From positions 146,694,843-146,758,842 of the forward strand of contig NC_073693.1 of assembly GCF_029784155.1 (NCBI RefSeq): a DNA stretch of 64,000 nt. Direction: 5' to 3'. Made by a program: the position numbers and the translations under genes. Source of the DNA: Uranotaenia lowii. Its lineage: Eukaryota; Arthropoda; Insecta; Diptera; Culicidae. The notes under the pieces are model-generated. The model was not told the DNA's origin, searched no databases, and saw nothing but the letters and a program-made list of their open reading frames with translations. Below are positions 10,701 through 23,484 of this stretch, piece by piece; the first letter of the stretch is position 1; each line of letters opens with the position of its first letter.

Positions 10701-13700
10701 TAGAAGAGATGAAACATCAACCCCGTCAAAAGGAGGGGTTGGGAAAGTACGACAACAATTCGAAAAATTATGCACAATATTAAAATTTCACTTAAGTTGA
10801 AACATCTCAGTTATTTGTGAAACAATTTTTAAAAAAATTACCTGCATAAAAATATACCAATGTGTCAGTGTTTTTATGTTTCAAAATGTAAGAAAAATTG
10901 GTTGAAGATTGTAAAAACTGCCACCGAAAAAGTACTGAAGGTAAAGTTCCTTAGCTCTTGTTGTTAAGCAATTTTTGAAAAAAATGTCGTCTCATCTATA
11001 AAGTATTTCTTAGAACAATAGTTTTTTTGTAATCATAACCTTAAGCTTCTGTAATTTTTTCGGCGCAAAAAAAAATTGGTTCTAGAGGGTTAAGCATACT
11101 TTTTACCAAGTTTGCTGGAATCACAGAAAAATTTAAAGCTCATATCATTTAGAAATGGGAGTGTTACAAATGCGCGTATCTTGAGAACCACTTGACTGAT
11201 CAGAAAACTTTCTGAGAAAGATGAAGGTAATCTTATGATCGTTTGTGAAAAATATGATTAATATGAAAAAAATGGTTTTCGTTTTTTGTAAGAAATAATT
11301 ATACTTTATTCTTGATATCTCCCATTGGTCGGCGCATACTTTTTTCAGTTATATTCATAAGTTTTTTCAAAAATACTTCATTAAATCGGTAATTTGAATG
11401 ACTGCATCCTTCCTCTTCAATTTCCGCTACTGTTTAGACCAATACTTCTTATTTGACAGACACTGGAGATAATATAGTGGATTCATCTGTTTCGAATTTA
11501 CCAAAACTTGATAATTTTTGTCCCACTAAAACACGTGTTCACTGAAATTTCAGCCAGCAAAACCAAACAAAAACATAGTAGAATCATCTAAAGATTCAAT
11601 TAGAAGTAAAATCGATTAGTTGAGATCGTAAATTGCGCAATTTTGAAACAGGGCTACTTTTTTAAGCTTTTGAAATCATCGTAATCAAAAGTTTTCGTCA
11701 TGAAATTTTAGTTTTTTCCACAGGAGCAGAGTTTTGCCAAATTATGACATTTCTCCTAAAAGAATCAGTAAATATAAACTTTATTCTGCTAGGGACCTTG
11801 TCAGAGCAAGAGATGTTTCAGAATTCAACGTCCGAAACTTGTGAATCACTGTTCATTTCATAAGTTTTATCGTCCTTTAAAATTTATCTGTCGCATAGGC
11901 TCGGTACCGGCTACACAACTCACGAGCTCTGGAACTAGCGAAAATTTGTCTTTTGAGGTTTATTTTATATGATTGATTGCTGGGCAATTCTTCAAGCCTC
12001 TCAGGGGCAAATTTTCGGGAGATTTCAAAGATCACACTGAGTGTTATGCTTATTAATAATTTTAAATTCTGGTATTAGCCTTGAATTCCCTGATGATCTT
12101 TAAAGGTAGTTTCCAATCAAGTGCTTCACTCTAACACTTGGTTTGAGATTTGTGAAATTTTTGACAGTGTTTTAATACTTTTTCACCATTCAAGCATAGT
12201 AATTTTCGGTTCACAAAACGGTTTTGTCAGCTCTCGATTTCATAATGATGCATTTTGAAGAAAACTGTGCACAATTTTTTTTTGTCTACTTCTTTGCATC
12301 TTAAATAGCTCGAAAATGCGTTGGTTTTAAATTTTGAAAAACAAAATTCAGGATAGTACTTTTTACAGGAAATACAATTTTGCATATTCGATCATCAGGG
12401 ACTTAGCTTTAACCAACTGAAAGTGTCCCATTTCTAAATGAACCAAGCTGTAGAATTTCATAGAAGCATGAGAAAATTTTCATCTCAGAAAATTTTGGAT
12501 TTTTAACTATGATTTGGAAAAATATGATAAGATTGGTAATGTATATTGAATTTTCTCAAGTTAAAAGGTAGCCATTTATGTTATTTCCATCACCGAAAAT
12601 CATCACAGAATTTTTTGGTAAAATCAAAAAAAGTCAGATTTTTTTCTCAAAACACACGAAATTATACCATGAGTTGTCAAAATTTTCACCAAAGTTGTCT
12701 TATTTAGCTAGTGGGCAGCAGAAACTGAATTTATTTATGAAAACTCTTTGTGTACATTGAAGTTAAAAGTTGTTTGCATTTATCCAAAGGCTTTAAGGAT
12801 TCAAAATCTTATGGCTCGCGGGCCAAATAGTTTTTTACTAATCAAGGTGCGAAATTTCATAAATATATTGAATTTCTACTGTCCGCTAGCTTAAAAATAA
12901 GACAATTTAGGTAAAAATCTAATATAGGTACTTAAGTATATTTGTAAAAATCCTGGCCACTCATGTTATACTATGCTACAGAGAAATCACCGTGATTTTG
13001 TTTTTGAAAGTATTTTGTCGGCATTATCGGTGCAATGCATATTTTATTTTGCTGGAAACCGGCAAAATTTTGCTAGTTTTTGTCCCGCTGACTTTCCAGC
13101 AAAATTTTAAACAATTTAAATTGCTGAAAATGACTGGAAATCAGCATTATTTTTTTCAAATGCAACAGGAATTTTCGGATTTGCGGACGAAATTAAATAA
13201 AAAGTATGCTGAGTCGTAACTTTTAATAAGGGTTGAATCGTGTATAGCTTTCCACATGATGATGCAAACAACACACTTTGTTCAGCAAAGTTTGAATGAA
13301 CAATAGTTCGCATTATTTGATGGCATTGGGGTTAAAAAAATACATGCCAAGTACACATTTTGACCAGTAAAATAAAAAAAAATCATGGACAAAACAATTT
13401 TTTTACAGCTTTTAGCTCTTCATTTGTTTCAGTGTAGTCTGAAATTCTAACAAAATTAAAAATAGGCACATAAAATATATAATATTTGTACAAATTTAAG
13501 GATCACTTTTTTTTCAAATTGAATCCTTCGAAAGTGGACTTTTTTAAGGATGGCATTTGCGGAACCTCCAAACATGATTTTTTTTCTAGTTGGCACCATC
13601 CAAAAATTTGTTTTTCACACCCTCATCTATAATAAGGAGGTTGAGCCTCCATGATCATATTTGAAACAAATCCATGAACTAGTATGCATCTTCAATTGAT

Positions 13701-14797
13701 GAGATAGGATTCTGAAAAAAAAACTCTTAACGGGATGCGTATCTTTTAAAATTCCGTCAAATGACAAAGAGAGCACATTTTTTTTTAAATGTAGATACAC
13801 TAGGCAAAAGTCTGTTTTCTATACATTGGAGTAGTTTTGAAGTTGATTCGAGCAAATTATTTGATTTGAAAAGTTGTCTAAGTTGCCGAACCTCGAACCG
13901 TTCGAGCTTAATGCACCTATTTATGTTTTAGCAATATTTCAGTTACTCAGGAAATATTTTCGTATAGTTTCATTAAAAATTAGAAACTGATAGCTTCCAT
14001 ACAACAAAACTGTAATTTTATAAACATGTATGTATGTCATTTATAGATTAAAGGAAAAAAAAACAAAAGTTAGGGTTCCCATATTATGAAATCACTTCGT
14101 CTATAAGAAAAACTTAATGAAATCCATTCTGAGATCTTCAATTTTCTTTTGAGATGTTTATTAGAGCTTTGATTCAAAGTTTCTATAATAAAAAAATATT
14201 TACTTAGTCTATTTTAGTTGTTTTTTGGGATAGGGGCAACATACAAACATGATGGGATCATATAAAAACAGTCTATTGTTTTTCATAAAACTCTATCATG
14301 CCTTATGTATCAAAGCTTATAACCCTCAAAATACATTGATAATGTTGTTTTGTCAGCCATTCCGTCAAACGGCTGTAGGCGCATATAAGAAAACTTTCCC
14401 TTAGCCGTTTTTCGGTAAACCGATAGTTTTACTTGGAATATGCGTTTCCTTAAAAAATTAACCACAAACCGCTCAAAATGACATGTTCACCATTTGAATG
14501 ATATTAAGTTACTAAGTAGTTATTAAGCAATACCTTAAAACACAATTTTCTACAAGGAAGGTCCTAAAAATAGTTAAAATCCCAAAAATAAAATGAAAAA
14601 AAATTCAATTTTAATGACAAATAACATAGAGTTAGGAAAAAAAAACACAAAAAAAACTATAAACATCCCAAAAAATGAGAAAAAATTCACTCGTCATAAG
14701 CCTTTAACACCTACTGTTTAAACAAAACATTATTTAAGTATTAACAAAATTGATGATTTGGACAAATGTTGCCGTTATTTGAATAATATGTACATAA
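7752..14797. other. Long AT-rich region without recognised genes
   Basis: Open frames are short and low in complexity, and none shows a known motif. Noted within it: an AAGCT microsatellite at about 10111-10128, CCGGATACG-like words at 10330-10410 related to the CCGGGCA family described later, and a CACAGAATTT-family copy at 12475-12680. It is probably an upstream intron of Nlf-1 or intergenic DNA. Confidence 0.5.
12475..12680 (+). repeat. Interspersed repeat, CACAGAATTT family (copy 1)
   Basis: The sequence from AATATGATAAGATTGGTAA through ATCACAGAATTTTTTGG and AAAAGTCAGATTTTTTTC aligns collinearly with 24940-25160. Its last part also aligns with 36170-36275. Three copies in one window indicate a dispersed, non-coding repeat family. 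Confidence 0.6.
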
Positions 14798-15240
14798 GGG
14801 TTCCCAGAACTTTTTAAGCACGTATCCGGGCTATTTTATCTATAAGACTGGCGAAATCCAGCCATTTGATTTCAAAATTGTTGACGAAAGATTCGGTCAA
14901 TATCCGGGCAAATTTATTTAAAATTCAGAAATGACTCAACAAAAATCCAGAAAAAAAATTTTCATTCCTCATAACTTATTAGAAGATGTTAAATCGTTGT
15001 TTGGGTTTCCAAAAACTATTTCCTGTTTATTTTTATAAAACTTTTTCAAATAACTTCGCTCTGGACACACAAATAAAAGAAAATTTAACAACAATTTGGT
15101 TTTTTGTTTGACTTGGCAAAAAAGTGAATAAATCCGAGCTTTAATAAATCTAATCCGGGCAACCGAACCGGACCGGAATTTTCCAAAAAATGTTTGTTAA
15201 ATATCCGGGCAAAGACGTATAAAACCGGACATTCGTGATA
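14798..15240 (+). repeat. Interspersed repeat, CCGGGCA family (copy 1)
   Basis: It starts TTCCCAGAACTTTTTAAGCA followed by CGTATCCGGG, and ends AAACCGGACATTCGTGATA. The interior (GGTTTCCAAAAA, TTTGTTTGACTTGGCAAA, AATAAATCCGAGC) aligns collinearly with the copy at 41943-42417. It is non-coding. Recurring CCGGGCA words are its hallmark. Confidence 0.65.
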
Positions 15241-17055
15241 CCTTAACGTATATGATACCTATGATACCTACACGTAAAATTTTAAAAAGGTAAAATTTAC
15301 CGAGAAGCAGAGATGATTTTTTACACCTATCTTTCCGGTAAGTTTTACCTTTTTTTTTTATTCATCTTGCAGTTAGTTAAATAAACCTATTCGAGATTCA
15401 ATTGAGCTTGAGCTTGCAATCAAAATTAAACCTTTTTGAGATTCACTGGTCAAAAAGATACGTTCTAGCGGTTTTTCATTCACTGATTAAAAAGGTTCTG
15501 TTTTTTTGTCACCAAATGATATTATAAAATTACAAAGACAAAAATTCCTTCAAGATTTGATGTTTATCCAAAATTGTCTGTCGTTTTTGGAATATATATT
15601 TGAAATAAAGTTCGTCTTTTCGACGATGCAGCTCGGTCATCTTCGTTTTTTCCCCTAACTGCTCCGTTTTGTAGGATGAATACACTTTTGCTTCCTCTTG
15701 AACATCAACGCTGCCTTCTTCGTGTCCTTCCGCGCAACGATGGCCCCTGAATCCTTTTAAATTGGTTAGCACACTCATGCTCTTCTCCGTTTGACTCATC
15801 CGGCCAGCAGCTGGGGGATAATAATAATTGTCTGGCTGTCCTGGAATGATGTGGAAAACACTTCGAAGCTCACTGGACTAAACCTTAATGGACGCGAAAT
15901 ATATGCGAACTAACACAACTGAACGAAATTTAAGCTACTTTTACCGTTCTGTTCCGATTTTCATATTTTGTGTCTGAATCAGTGATTGAATTTTGCTGAG
16001 CATGAGTTGATCAACCATCTCTCGCTCAACACTTTACTCGGAAGCAAAGGTTGCTTTGAGGCAGCGAAAACGACAAAACCGATGATGTATACGCTCTCAA
16101 CATGGCCCGCCTTCACGAAGCAATATGCATTCGAGGTAGCGAATCCAAAAAAACCAAACGAATGGCTCTCACTCATCTCCTGTTACAAGCTTGATGGAAC
16201 CGAATTCAAAAGGCAGAGCAAACCCGAGTCTCCTCGTTTGTGCCTGGATCGAATGCGTGAGGTTTTTCTGCTATTGCTATTATTGCACAGCAACCGCACG
16301 CCGATAGCTAGTTTTTTCGTTTCTTTTTCCTCCCCTCTCTTTGCACCATATGTTGCGGGCCTGTGCAATCAGATCCCTGCAACGTTACACGATTTGTCTA
16401 TGTATCGTGTGACCAACATCTTTTAAACATGTGCTCGTGAATCTCGTTTTTACGCTTTTTTTTTCTCAGATTTAAGCTTTTTTTGCCTTGAGAGCATAGG
16501 AGACGAAAGCTTAAATCTGAGGAAAAAAGCTTAAATCTGTCAAAACGAGGGGAAAAAAAGGGGAAATCTGAGAGATGTGCTCCACACGGTTTGAATAACA
16601 TTGCCGGGAAGTGTGTGCAATGCAATAAGTTTGGTTGTTTTTGTTGTTGCCTCAACCTTTGCGGCGAGGTTGAAGATGTTTTCCTCAACGACAGCTATCG
16701 GCTGGAGTTATTCAAATTCAAGAACGCCTCTGATGAGAAAATTGGTGAGGATTTCAATTACTGGCCTGAATGCAAAACTTATTCCTTCATGAAATAACAC
16801 TTCAACCTCAAAATAAACGGTTAAAAAAATAGTTACCTTTTTGCTAGTTGAATCGTACTGAATTGTTAAGCTCAATCCAGATCAATTTCACCTCGCTACG
16901 TGGTATGTTTTACCTCGAAGAGTACCTTTTTTGGATTTACCTTTTTTCTCGGTGAATTGTACGTTTTTATTCTACTAATTTAGGTAAACTTAACCTTTTT
17001 AGAGGTGAGTTTCACGTCGACGAAGTAGCTTTACTTTTTAATTATTTTCCGTGAA
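15241..17055. other. Block bounded by related TTTACC/AAAAAGGT-rich ends
   Basis: The left part has GGTAAAATTTACCGAGAAGC (about 15288-15307) and GGTAAGTTTTACC. The right part has TTACCTTTTTTCTCGGTGAA (about 16938) and GGTAAACTTAACCTTTTT in inverse sense. Between them the DNA is less AT-rich. It holds a possible small gene (15530-15799), an unsupported open frame (15986-16426), and an inverted repeat around CAGATTTAAGCTTTTTT (16468-16546). It may be one composite non-autonomous element of about 1.8 kb, or two repeat fragments flanking unique DNA. Confidence 0.35.
15530..15799 (-). CDS. Possible small gene, unrecognised
   Basis: An 89-codon frame runs on the minus strand from an ATG at 15799 (MSQTEKSMSVLTNLKGFRG...) to a stop at 15530. 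It is highly charged. The C-terminal half (KTKMTELHRRKDELYFKYIF, then ending KEFLSL) has a helical look that could form a short coiled coil. Local composition is more GC-rich and codon-like than the surrounding DNA. The ATG context (CCGG before ATG) is not ideal. I see no introns and do not recognise a family. It could be a small host gene, a retrocopy, or chance within a repeat. Confidence 0.35.
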   Translation of the reverse strand: MSQTEKSMSVLTNLKGFRGHRCAEGHEEGSVDVQEEAKVYSSYKTEQLGEKTKMTELHRRKDELYFKYIFQKRQTILDKHQILKEFLSL

Positions 17056-18589
17056 ACGCTTTTTCATCAGAAAGTCCACCTTTTTTAAGGTGGTTTATTT
17101 GCAACGAATAAATTGTTTTCGGTTTAACGTGCTCCATTTTAAAACAGTTAAAGAATAACAGTTATGTGTATCTTCCATCCTGTCATGTAGGTATCAAAAG
17201 CATTCCTAGTTGAAAATCTCCCATGGTTATGCCATCATCAGGTCAGTGAGCGAAAAGCGAAAAAATCAAATCGTTGCTGACCAGTTCGCTTGCTTTCTCA
17301 GCAAGAAGTCAACGAACCATCTGGGGCGAGTTCTGGGCATCAAAGAAATGGAACGACCCTGACCAGAAAGGGATTGTTTGTGTGGATGAGAGACTGTGTA
17401 TTGCCGCCTAGCCCATTGATAGGGCTGGCCTTTGGGCTTTTTTTGTTGTTTCCCTCACCCACCACTAAACTGACTTAAGGAAGGTGGAAAGGATACAAAT
17501 TTTAGTATCCTTGTAGGGCCCATTTGAATGAGCCCTACTGTTCTCTGTTGGCGTTTGAGTTGCGGAGGAACGGAATGGAGCGTGACGTAATGGAACGGAA
17601 ACGGAAAGGAATGCAAACTTTAGCAGGCAACAAGGAAAACAATGTGGTTTGACCGGATCCGATGGGTGGGATGGGATAAATGGCCATACCTATGTAATCT
17701 TGAATTGACCGCTCTCGTTGTTCTGCTTAAAGGTTTCGCTATTCTGACGATCCACAGGGTAGGTGGATGCCTGGAGAAGGGCTGGGGATCATTGGGTCGA
17801 AAGTATAATGGCGTGGAAAAGCAAACTGTAATCTTTGCAAATGAAAAGCGATAGAAAGTTCTGGCTTGTCGAATTCTTTATGACACGGAAAATAAATGAC
17901 GGATTTTACATGTCCATCATCGTCTCTTTTAAGTTTGATTGAAAAAATTGTTTTAAATGGTAGATATGCAGAAAAGTTTAGACTTAATTTCATGATTTTC
18001 AGATGTCATGCTAAGCCATTATCTTCGTAAAGGTTATTTTACTGCCGATCGGTATCTTCAACTAAGAGCAGTAGATTTCTAGTGGTCCCTACCGTCCCCA
18101 CAATGATTTAAAACTCGAAAAACGTGATCATGGGCTTTTTGGAGGCTTAGATGTCAAAATATCTCAAAAGTATGCTCTACAATGCTTCTAAAAATGCGTA
18201 TGTTTTGCTGTTACTTTTTTCTTATCAATTCACCCAAATGGGAGATGATTTTTCTATCTCAGATCTACATCTCCATGCTATTTTAAAATTAAATAACTCT
18301 AAAAGTACCATCCAGCTTCAAGATAGAGACTTTATATCCTGAAAAATGTTTTTCAGAACGTTACCTCCTTTAAAAATGTTTCATAACTTGAAAGCATAAA
18401 AAATTTAGTCAAAGTCCACAATAAAAAAAATTCAGAGATAGAGATAGAGCTTTAATTAAAAAAAAGGTTGTTAAAAGGTCTCTAATAAATTATATTAATA
18501 ATAATCAAAACTCTATTTTTTTTTCAGAGCAGAGTTATAAAGGTATTATATTGAAAGTTATTTAAAAATTAGTTTTTGAAACTTAACTA
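17056..18589. other. No gene or repeat recognised
   Basis: Moderately AT-rich DNA. Short open frames around 17290-17480 and 17642-17854 show no motif. A direct run of GGAACGGAA-like words (about 17566-17608) is the only local structure. Confidence 0.45.
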
Positions 18590-19076
18590 TAGTTAGATGA
18601 AGATTGACATGAATGAAATGTTCTATAAATTTTTTGGGGCATTCAAATCACATGTTTTGCACAAGATTTCGACATTCTACAACATTTCCTAGCCAACGTA
18701 TTGCAACTTTAAGTTTTACTTTTTTCTCAATTTCACGAGCGTTTATTGCAAAAACGTGCACATGGATATTAAAACTAATAAATCACTTGAAGCTTGAACT
18801 AAGTGCAACAAATTGGTGTTGGCGTCATTAGTCTCCACGCGAAACACATCAAATATATGTTTGTTGTGTTCAAATATAACGTAATTTCTAAGTTTAAAAA
18901 ATCCACTTGCACGTTTTGCAATAAACGCTTGTGAAGTTTAGAAAAAATAAAACTTAAAGTTGCAATAAGTTAACTTGGAAACGTCGAAGAATGTTGAAAT
19001 CTTATGCAAAACGTGTGAATTGAATGCCTCAACAAAATTTTTGAACATTTCATTCATGTAAATCATCATCTAACTA
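18590..19076. mobile_element. Element with long (~180 bp) terminal inverted repeats
   Basis: The left arm from TAGTTAGATGAAGATTGACA (18590 to about 18772) is the near-complement of the right arm (about 18898-19076, ending TCATCATCTAACTA). Shared blocks include GTTTTGCACAAGATTTC, TTGCAACTTTAAGTTTTA and GCGTTTATTGCAAAA. The loop is about 125 bp. No coding is present. This is a foldback or MITE-type DNA transposon; identity between arms is high but imperfect. Confidence 0.7.
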
Positions 19077-21189
19077 TTTCACGCACTCCACATCTATGTA
19101 GCGTAAAGTAAAACTCTATCAACTAAAATAAAAAAGTTGTGGATTTTCAATTTTTTCATAGTAGACTTTGATTAAATTTTGATGCTTTCAAGCTACGAAA
19201 CATGTTTAAAGTGGCAGGTGTTTTGAAGACACTTAAGAGATAAAACGAAAGACAAACGCACTAGTAAAAAGTTCCAATTTTAGCCTTTCGGACTACTGAG
19301 CACTGTGCTTGGGGGCGTTAAGAGCCTCTAAGATGGCGGTGAGCGAAACTTTGAAGTTTGGGGGCGTTTGAATGGCTCAGTAGGGTTAATTTAAAATTAA
19401 CATTTTCACAAATTACGAAACAACTTGAAATTTGAAATGATCTGGATGGCCATTCTTTTATTTTATTTTTTAATGTATTGTCTTAAAAATTTGCTACAAA
19501 TATTCTCGAATGGAATTGGTGTTAAAAGGGCGTCGCAAATTTGATCATGAAGTTTGGAACGCAAATAAAATAGAATTCTAACAAGCCAGTTGAACAGTTG
19601 AACAGTTTAAGCTCTGATTTTTAGATCTTGTATTCAATCGATTCAAAAATTCAATTCCGCTATCTCCATGACCAAGATTTTTTTATTTAAGGACCTTTTG
19701 GTTTAAAAAAAAAATTAAATTTTTTTTTTCCAGAGATAATTCCAATAAAACTATGTATTATACTTTTTATGTTGTTTCACCGAATAAACGGTAATTATTT
19801 TGTTAAAAAAAAATGGCGAATATCATGAGTTAAGGATTTTGTTGGTGAAAATTGAAAAGGGATTATTATTTTTTTCTGGATTTTTTTTTATTTAACTTGT
19901 TTCTTTTTGAGGTTTGGAGATATTTGATTTTCAATGAATTGTGTGTTTTATCTTTCCACGACTTATATTAAATATTACACTTTTTCAATGTGTTCAATCA
20001 AAAGATTAGAATTTTACTTCAACAAAATGTCAAAACCTTTTGGTTTTTTCTGCAATCCCAGGGATATGTTCCGGAATCAAAACTTTAAAGACTGAAATCG
20101 TTTCTTGACCTGACAGAATGTCCCATGCGAACATTTTCAAGGATATTGGACATTATTGGGAAATAATGAGATACAAAAGACGGAATGAATATAAGCCGTA
20201 AATATCATGAATTTTTCGAAAAAGATATAACAGCTCATCGACGTACACAGGGGTAAATGCAACATTCTCATATTTTTTTATGATCTATCAAATTCTTGAA
20301 TGAAATAAGTGATTTTTTCATTTACTTTTTTCAGTAAGTTAAAACCTTATGAGTTCGGCCGAGTTCGTATAATTTTTTGAGTGGATTGTGTTGATCAAGT
20401 AAAAAGCTATTCATTGATATATAAAGTTAACATCAGTTTTGGACTTCAAACAAGCAATCAATAACGAGCTTTTTTCTCTAAAAACTGCAAAATCTGAGAG
20501 TTTATTCTTTGAATTTTAAGTGTTTCTGGAAGAAAAAGTTCATTATTGATTGCTAGTTTAAAACAAATCTGTCCAAAACTGTGTTTAACTTACAAAAAAG
20601 TTACCTAAGGCTTCGTTTGTTTGAATTTAAAACTCAGTGAAATTTATGTTATCCTTCGAATATTTAAAATTGTTTTATTTTTTCACTTAAAAAAACAGTT
20701 AAAAAATTCGAGTTTTTTTTATTCTACAGCTTTTTTAACCTGGATTATTTATCATGTCATAAGAATGTAAGAAAATTTCTCATAGATAACTATGCATAAA
20801 TCAGAAAATGGTAAAAATGATTTGAATGATTTTGATGAATTGAATGATCTAAAAAAGCTGGGGAGATAAAATTTGGCACGGTTGCTCATTAGGACCAGAA
20901 ATGCTTTTCCAATTTTCGGATGACCCCCGTTGAAGGGGTAATTTCTTTATTATGCATCCGGACGAAAATTCATTTACAGATATTTTACAAAACGAACAAC
21001 TGATTCCTGGATTCAAATTTTGAATCAGACGACAGAAAAGGGGTCGTTCATATTAACTTTTTAAATTTTTTTGAAATAATTTCGTAATCCGAACAAGGCG
21101 AAGGATCGTACACAAGTGTTCATTTCGCTAGTCAATCAATTTCTTACTTTGAATTTTGGATCGGTAGGTAAGCAAAAACGTCGCTTATA
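19077..21189. other. AT-rich stretch, nothing recognised
   Basis: Low-complexity AT-rich DNA with many T and A runs. I find no coding motif, RNA gene or clear long repeat in it. Confidence 0.45.
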
Positions 21190-21930
21190 TAGGGGAGAAT
21201 GAGGATACTTGATCCCTGGAGATACTTGATTCCTTAGCTATATCTCGAAACTGGAAAGACTTACAAGGATCCAATGCTCTAGAAAAATGTCCAAATGGAG
21301 CAAAACATCTATGCTATAAGCTAAACAAATTTTAACAATTTTTTTTTTTTTTGATTTATTGAACTTTGTTTGACAATTTCACAAAATGCGGCTTAAAGAT
21401 CTTTTTTCATCACTTCAAAATGTTTCTGGCATGAAAAAATTTAAACAAAAAAATTATTCCAATACATAAATCGTAAGAGTGTAATATGAACTTCATTAAT
21501 CATATTTTCAAAACAATGGTTAACTCTCAACATTCTTCAGAAAGTTTTCTAAAATGTTTTTTATGTGTTCAATTAATCCCTAGAGTTCAAAAATGTTCTT
21601 TTTTCTTCTAACTAAATCGTGATATCAAGTTGATTACAAGATTACGTTTATTTATCAAATAACTGATATTTAAACAAAAATGTCTGTCAAAATGATTTTC
21701 TTTTAAATTCGGAAAATAGCGCCTTAAAGTATGCAATGAAACTATGGTTGAGACATAGTTTTGGAATTTTCTTCTTCTGACATTTATAACTTGTGAAATG
21801 AGAAAAAAAACATGGCCAAAATAGTCAATTGATATTATTTTTTGAAATTTTGATTGATTTTTTTTCAAGGACTAGGGCCCTCGGAATGAAGGTTCAAGTC
21901 TCCTTCAATAAAGGACCAAGTCTCCCTTAA
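21190..21930. mobile_element. TIR element, TAGGGGAGA...ACTTGATCC family
   Basis: The left end TAGGGGAGAATGAGG continues to ATACTTGATCCC. The complement of the right end reads TTAAGGGAGACTTGGTCCTT and then GGAGACTTGAACCTTC. The word (G)AGACTTGATCC recurs near both ends. The interior of about 650 bp is AT-rich and non-coding. I infer a non-autonomous DNA transposon sharing its outermost bases with the families at 26406, 28262 and 36777. Confidence 0.5.
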
Positions 21931-23098
21931 CTTCCAAAATATCGCAATTTATTTTACTTCCACGAGAATGCTTCTAGTTCATCGACGGCTTCATGTAAAT
22001 ATTGTTCCAACTTTTGGAACATATAAACTCGAAATTACATGCTGACAGAAAATGCAAAAGTTTTTCATTCTGCCGAGCATACCACCTAAAATTTTAATCA
22101 TTTTAATGGTTTATTGGCAGAAAGTGCGATTTTTTACATAATTTTACTTTATCTTTTTTATCTAAAAAAAAATGATTATATGCAACATATAAGTTCTAAC
22201 TTCAGCTTACTAAAACAAAAGTGTTTTTTAAGTATTTGATAGCTGATCTACAACAGTCTTGATTTCGAAGCTTTTTTACGATTTTTTTTTAACTTTGAAT
22301 TATTAGCGTATTTAAATAGAATGATTGTATACGCCACAATGTTTTTAAAACAATAAATTTCTTTTAATCTGCAGAGATGCATAGTGATAACAATATAGGA
22401 ATGCTCCAAAATTAAGATTCCTGTATAAATTCATTGGGGTCCAAGAAGATGCGCCTGATTAAAGTTACAATTGTACGTTAAATGCACGTACTTCAGAAGC
22501 AAACGAGTAAAACTACCTACTTTGATAACTTTCGCTATGTCAAAACATCACCATCACAGCTGTTCCAAGCAATCCCTGAAAATATGTATGTTATAAGAAA
22601 TGAAATAAAATACGATCATTTGGAAAGCAAAATTCGCAGCTCCCCAAAGAAAGAACCCCAAGATTGTTCCACGTTAAACCCTCGCCACGTTCTCGGTTTG
22701 ACCCAATTTTCCATTTCCAACAAATCGGCAATGCTCGAACCTGGTGCACAGAAGTGTGCTGAATGAAATGGTAGGATGGGAATGATAATGCATTCATTTA
22801 AATATTAAGCACCCTTCAGTTGGCCTGGTAGGTTCCTACTATCGCGAAACCATGGGAAACGTAAACGACGAAGCCGACGCGCAACGAGAGGATTGCGTTG
22901 AGAACAAAATAAGTGGGTAATGTCTGCTTTCCACTTGAGCGAAAGTAGCTGAAGAGCATTGATTAATGTTTGACCTTTTGCAAAACAGCTTAAGTTTATT
23001 TCTAAAATGTTTTAACTTCAAAAGATCTTATGTAACATTTTGAGAACCATTGAATTTATATTTTGATAACCTATTTCCCGTTTTTCTTTCTTTTCCAG
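21931..23098 (+). other. Region ending in the acceptor of the first visible Nlf-1 exon
   Basis: AT-rich non-coding sequence. The last bases, CCCGTTTTTCTTTCTTTTCCAG, form a strong polypyrimidine tract and AG acceptor (AG at 23097-23098). The region is therefore intronic at its right end. No upstream Nlf-1 exon was identified. Confidence 0.6.
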
Positions 23099-23484
23099 GA
23101 GGCATATCGAAGGTGGGGCTGTTCCATATTGCTGCCGTATTTCACGACGCGGGACGAAGTGGCGAACGACAGCGTCAAGATGGACACCGGCCCCGGGAGT
23201 CCTGGAAGTGGTGGAGGAGGGGGTGCCAGAACTAGCAACAACAACAGCAGCAGCAGTAGTAGTATGCGAGGTGGAAGTCCCGGTGGAACGGCAAAGTCGG
23301 GGAGTGCTAGTAGCAGCAGCAGCAGTAACAAAAGTGTTAACAATAAAACCGGAAGTGGTAGCACCCAGGGTAAATCGAACACAAACTACCATGGGAAAGC
23401 CGCCGCCAACAAGCAGACTGAACCGAATTTGAACGATGCGAATAAGCAACAACTAGTAAATAATATATCATTCAATGTGAAAAG
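23099..23484 (+). CDS. Nlf-1: Nlf-1 (NALCN auxiliary factor, FAM155/NALF) exon A
   Basis: This internal exon of 386 nt lies between a TTTTCCAG acceptor and a GTAAGT donor (from 23485). It starts in phase 0 and ends after two bases of a codon. It opens with EAYRRWGCSILLPYF. In vertebrate FAM155 proteins the matching segment (a VYKAWLC..YF-like motif) lies inside the extracellular cysteine-rich domain. From about residue 27 the exon becomes low-complexity, rich in Ser, Gly, Asn and Thr, and stays so to its end. The family works in the endoplasmic reticulum and at the surface as an auxiliary subunit that helps assemble the sodium-leak channel NALCN (na in flies), which sets neuronal resting potential. 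The N-terminal exon(s) are not in view. The Ser/Asn-rich part is unlike the compact vertebrate domain. Confidence 0.85.

Noticed and set aside
12970..13220. Possible MITE around GCTGGAAA / TCAGCA words
   Set aside because: Repeated words are visible, but no convincing terminal inverted repeat or flanking duplication could be set.
15986..16426. 146-codon plus-strand frame
   Set aside because: It has no recognisable motif, with Leu and Ser runs, and the opposite strand is also open there. Kept only as part of the 15241-17055 block.
22852..22921. Short open frame (MGNVNDEADAQREDC...) just upstream of exon A as a possible preceding Nlf-1 exon
   Set aside because: It ends at a stop without a phase-0 donor matching the phase-0 acceptor at 23099, and has no family motif.
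23071..23382. Leu-rich minus-strand frame resembling a membrane protein
   Set aside because: It is the antisense of the Ser/Asn-rich coding repeat in exon A; AGC/AGT read backwards gives Leu runs.
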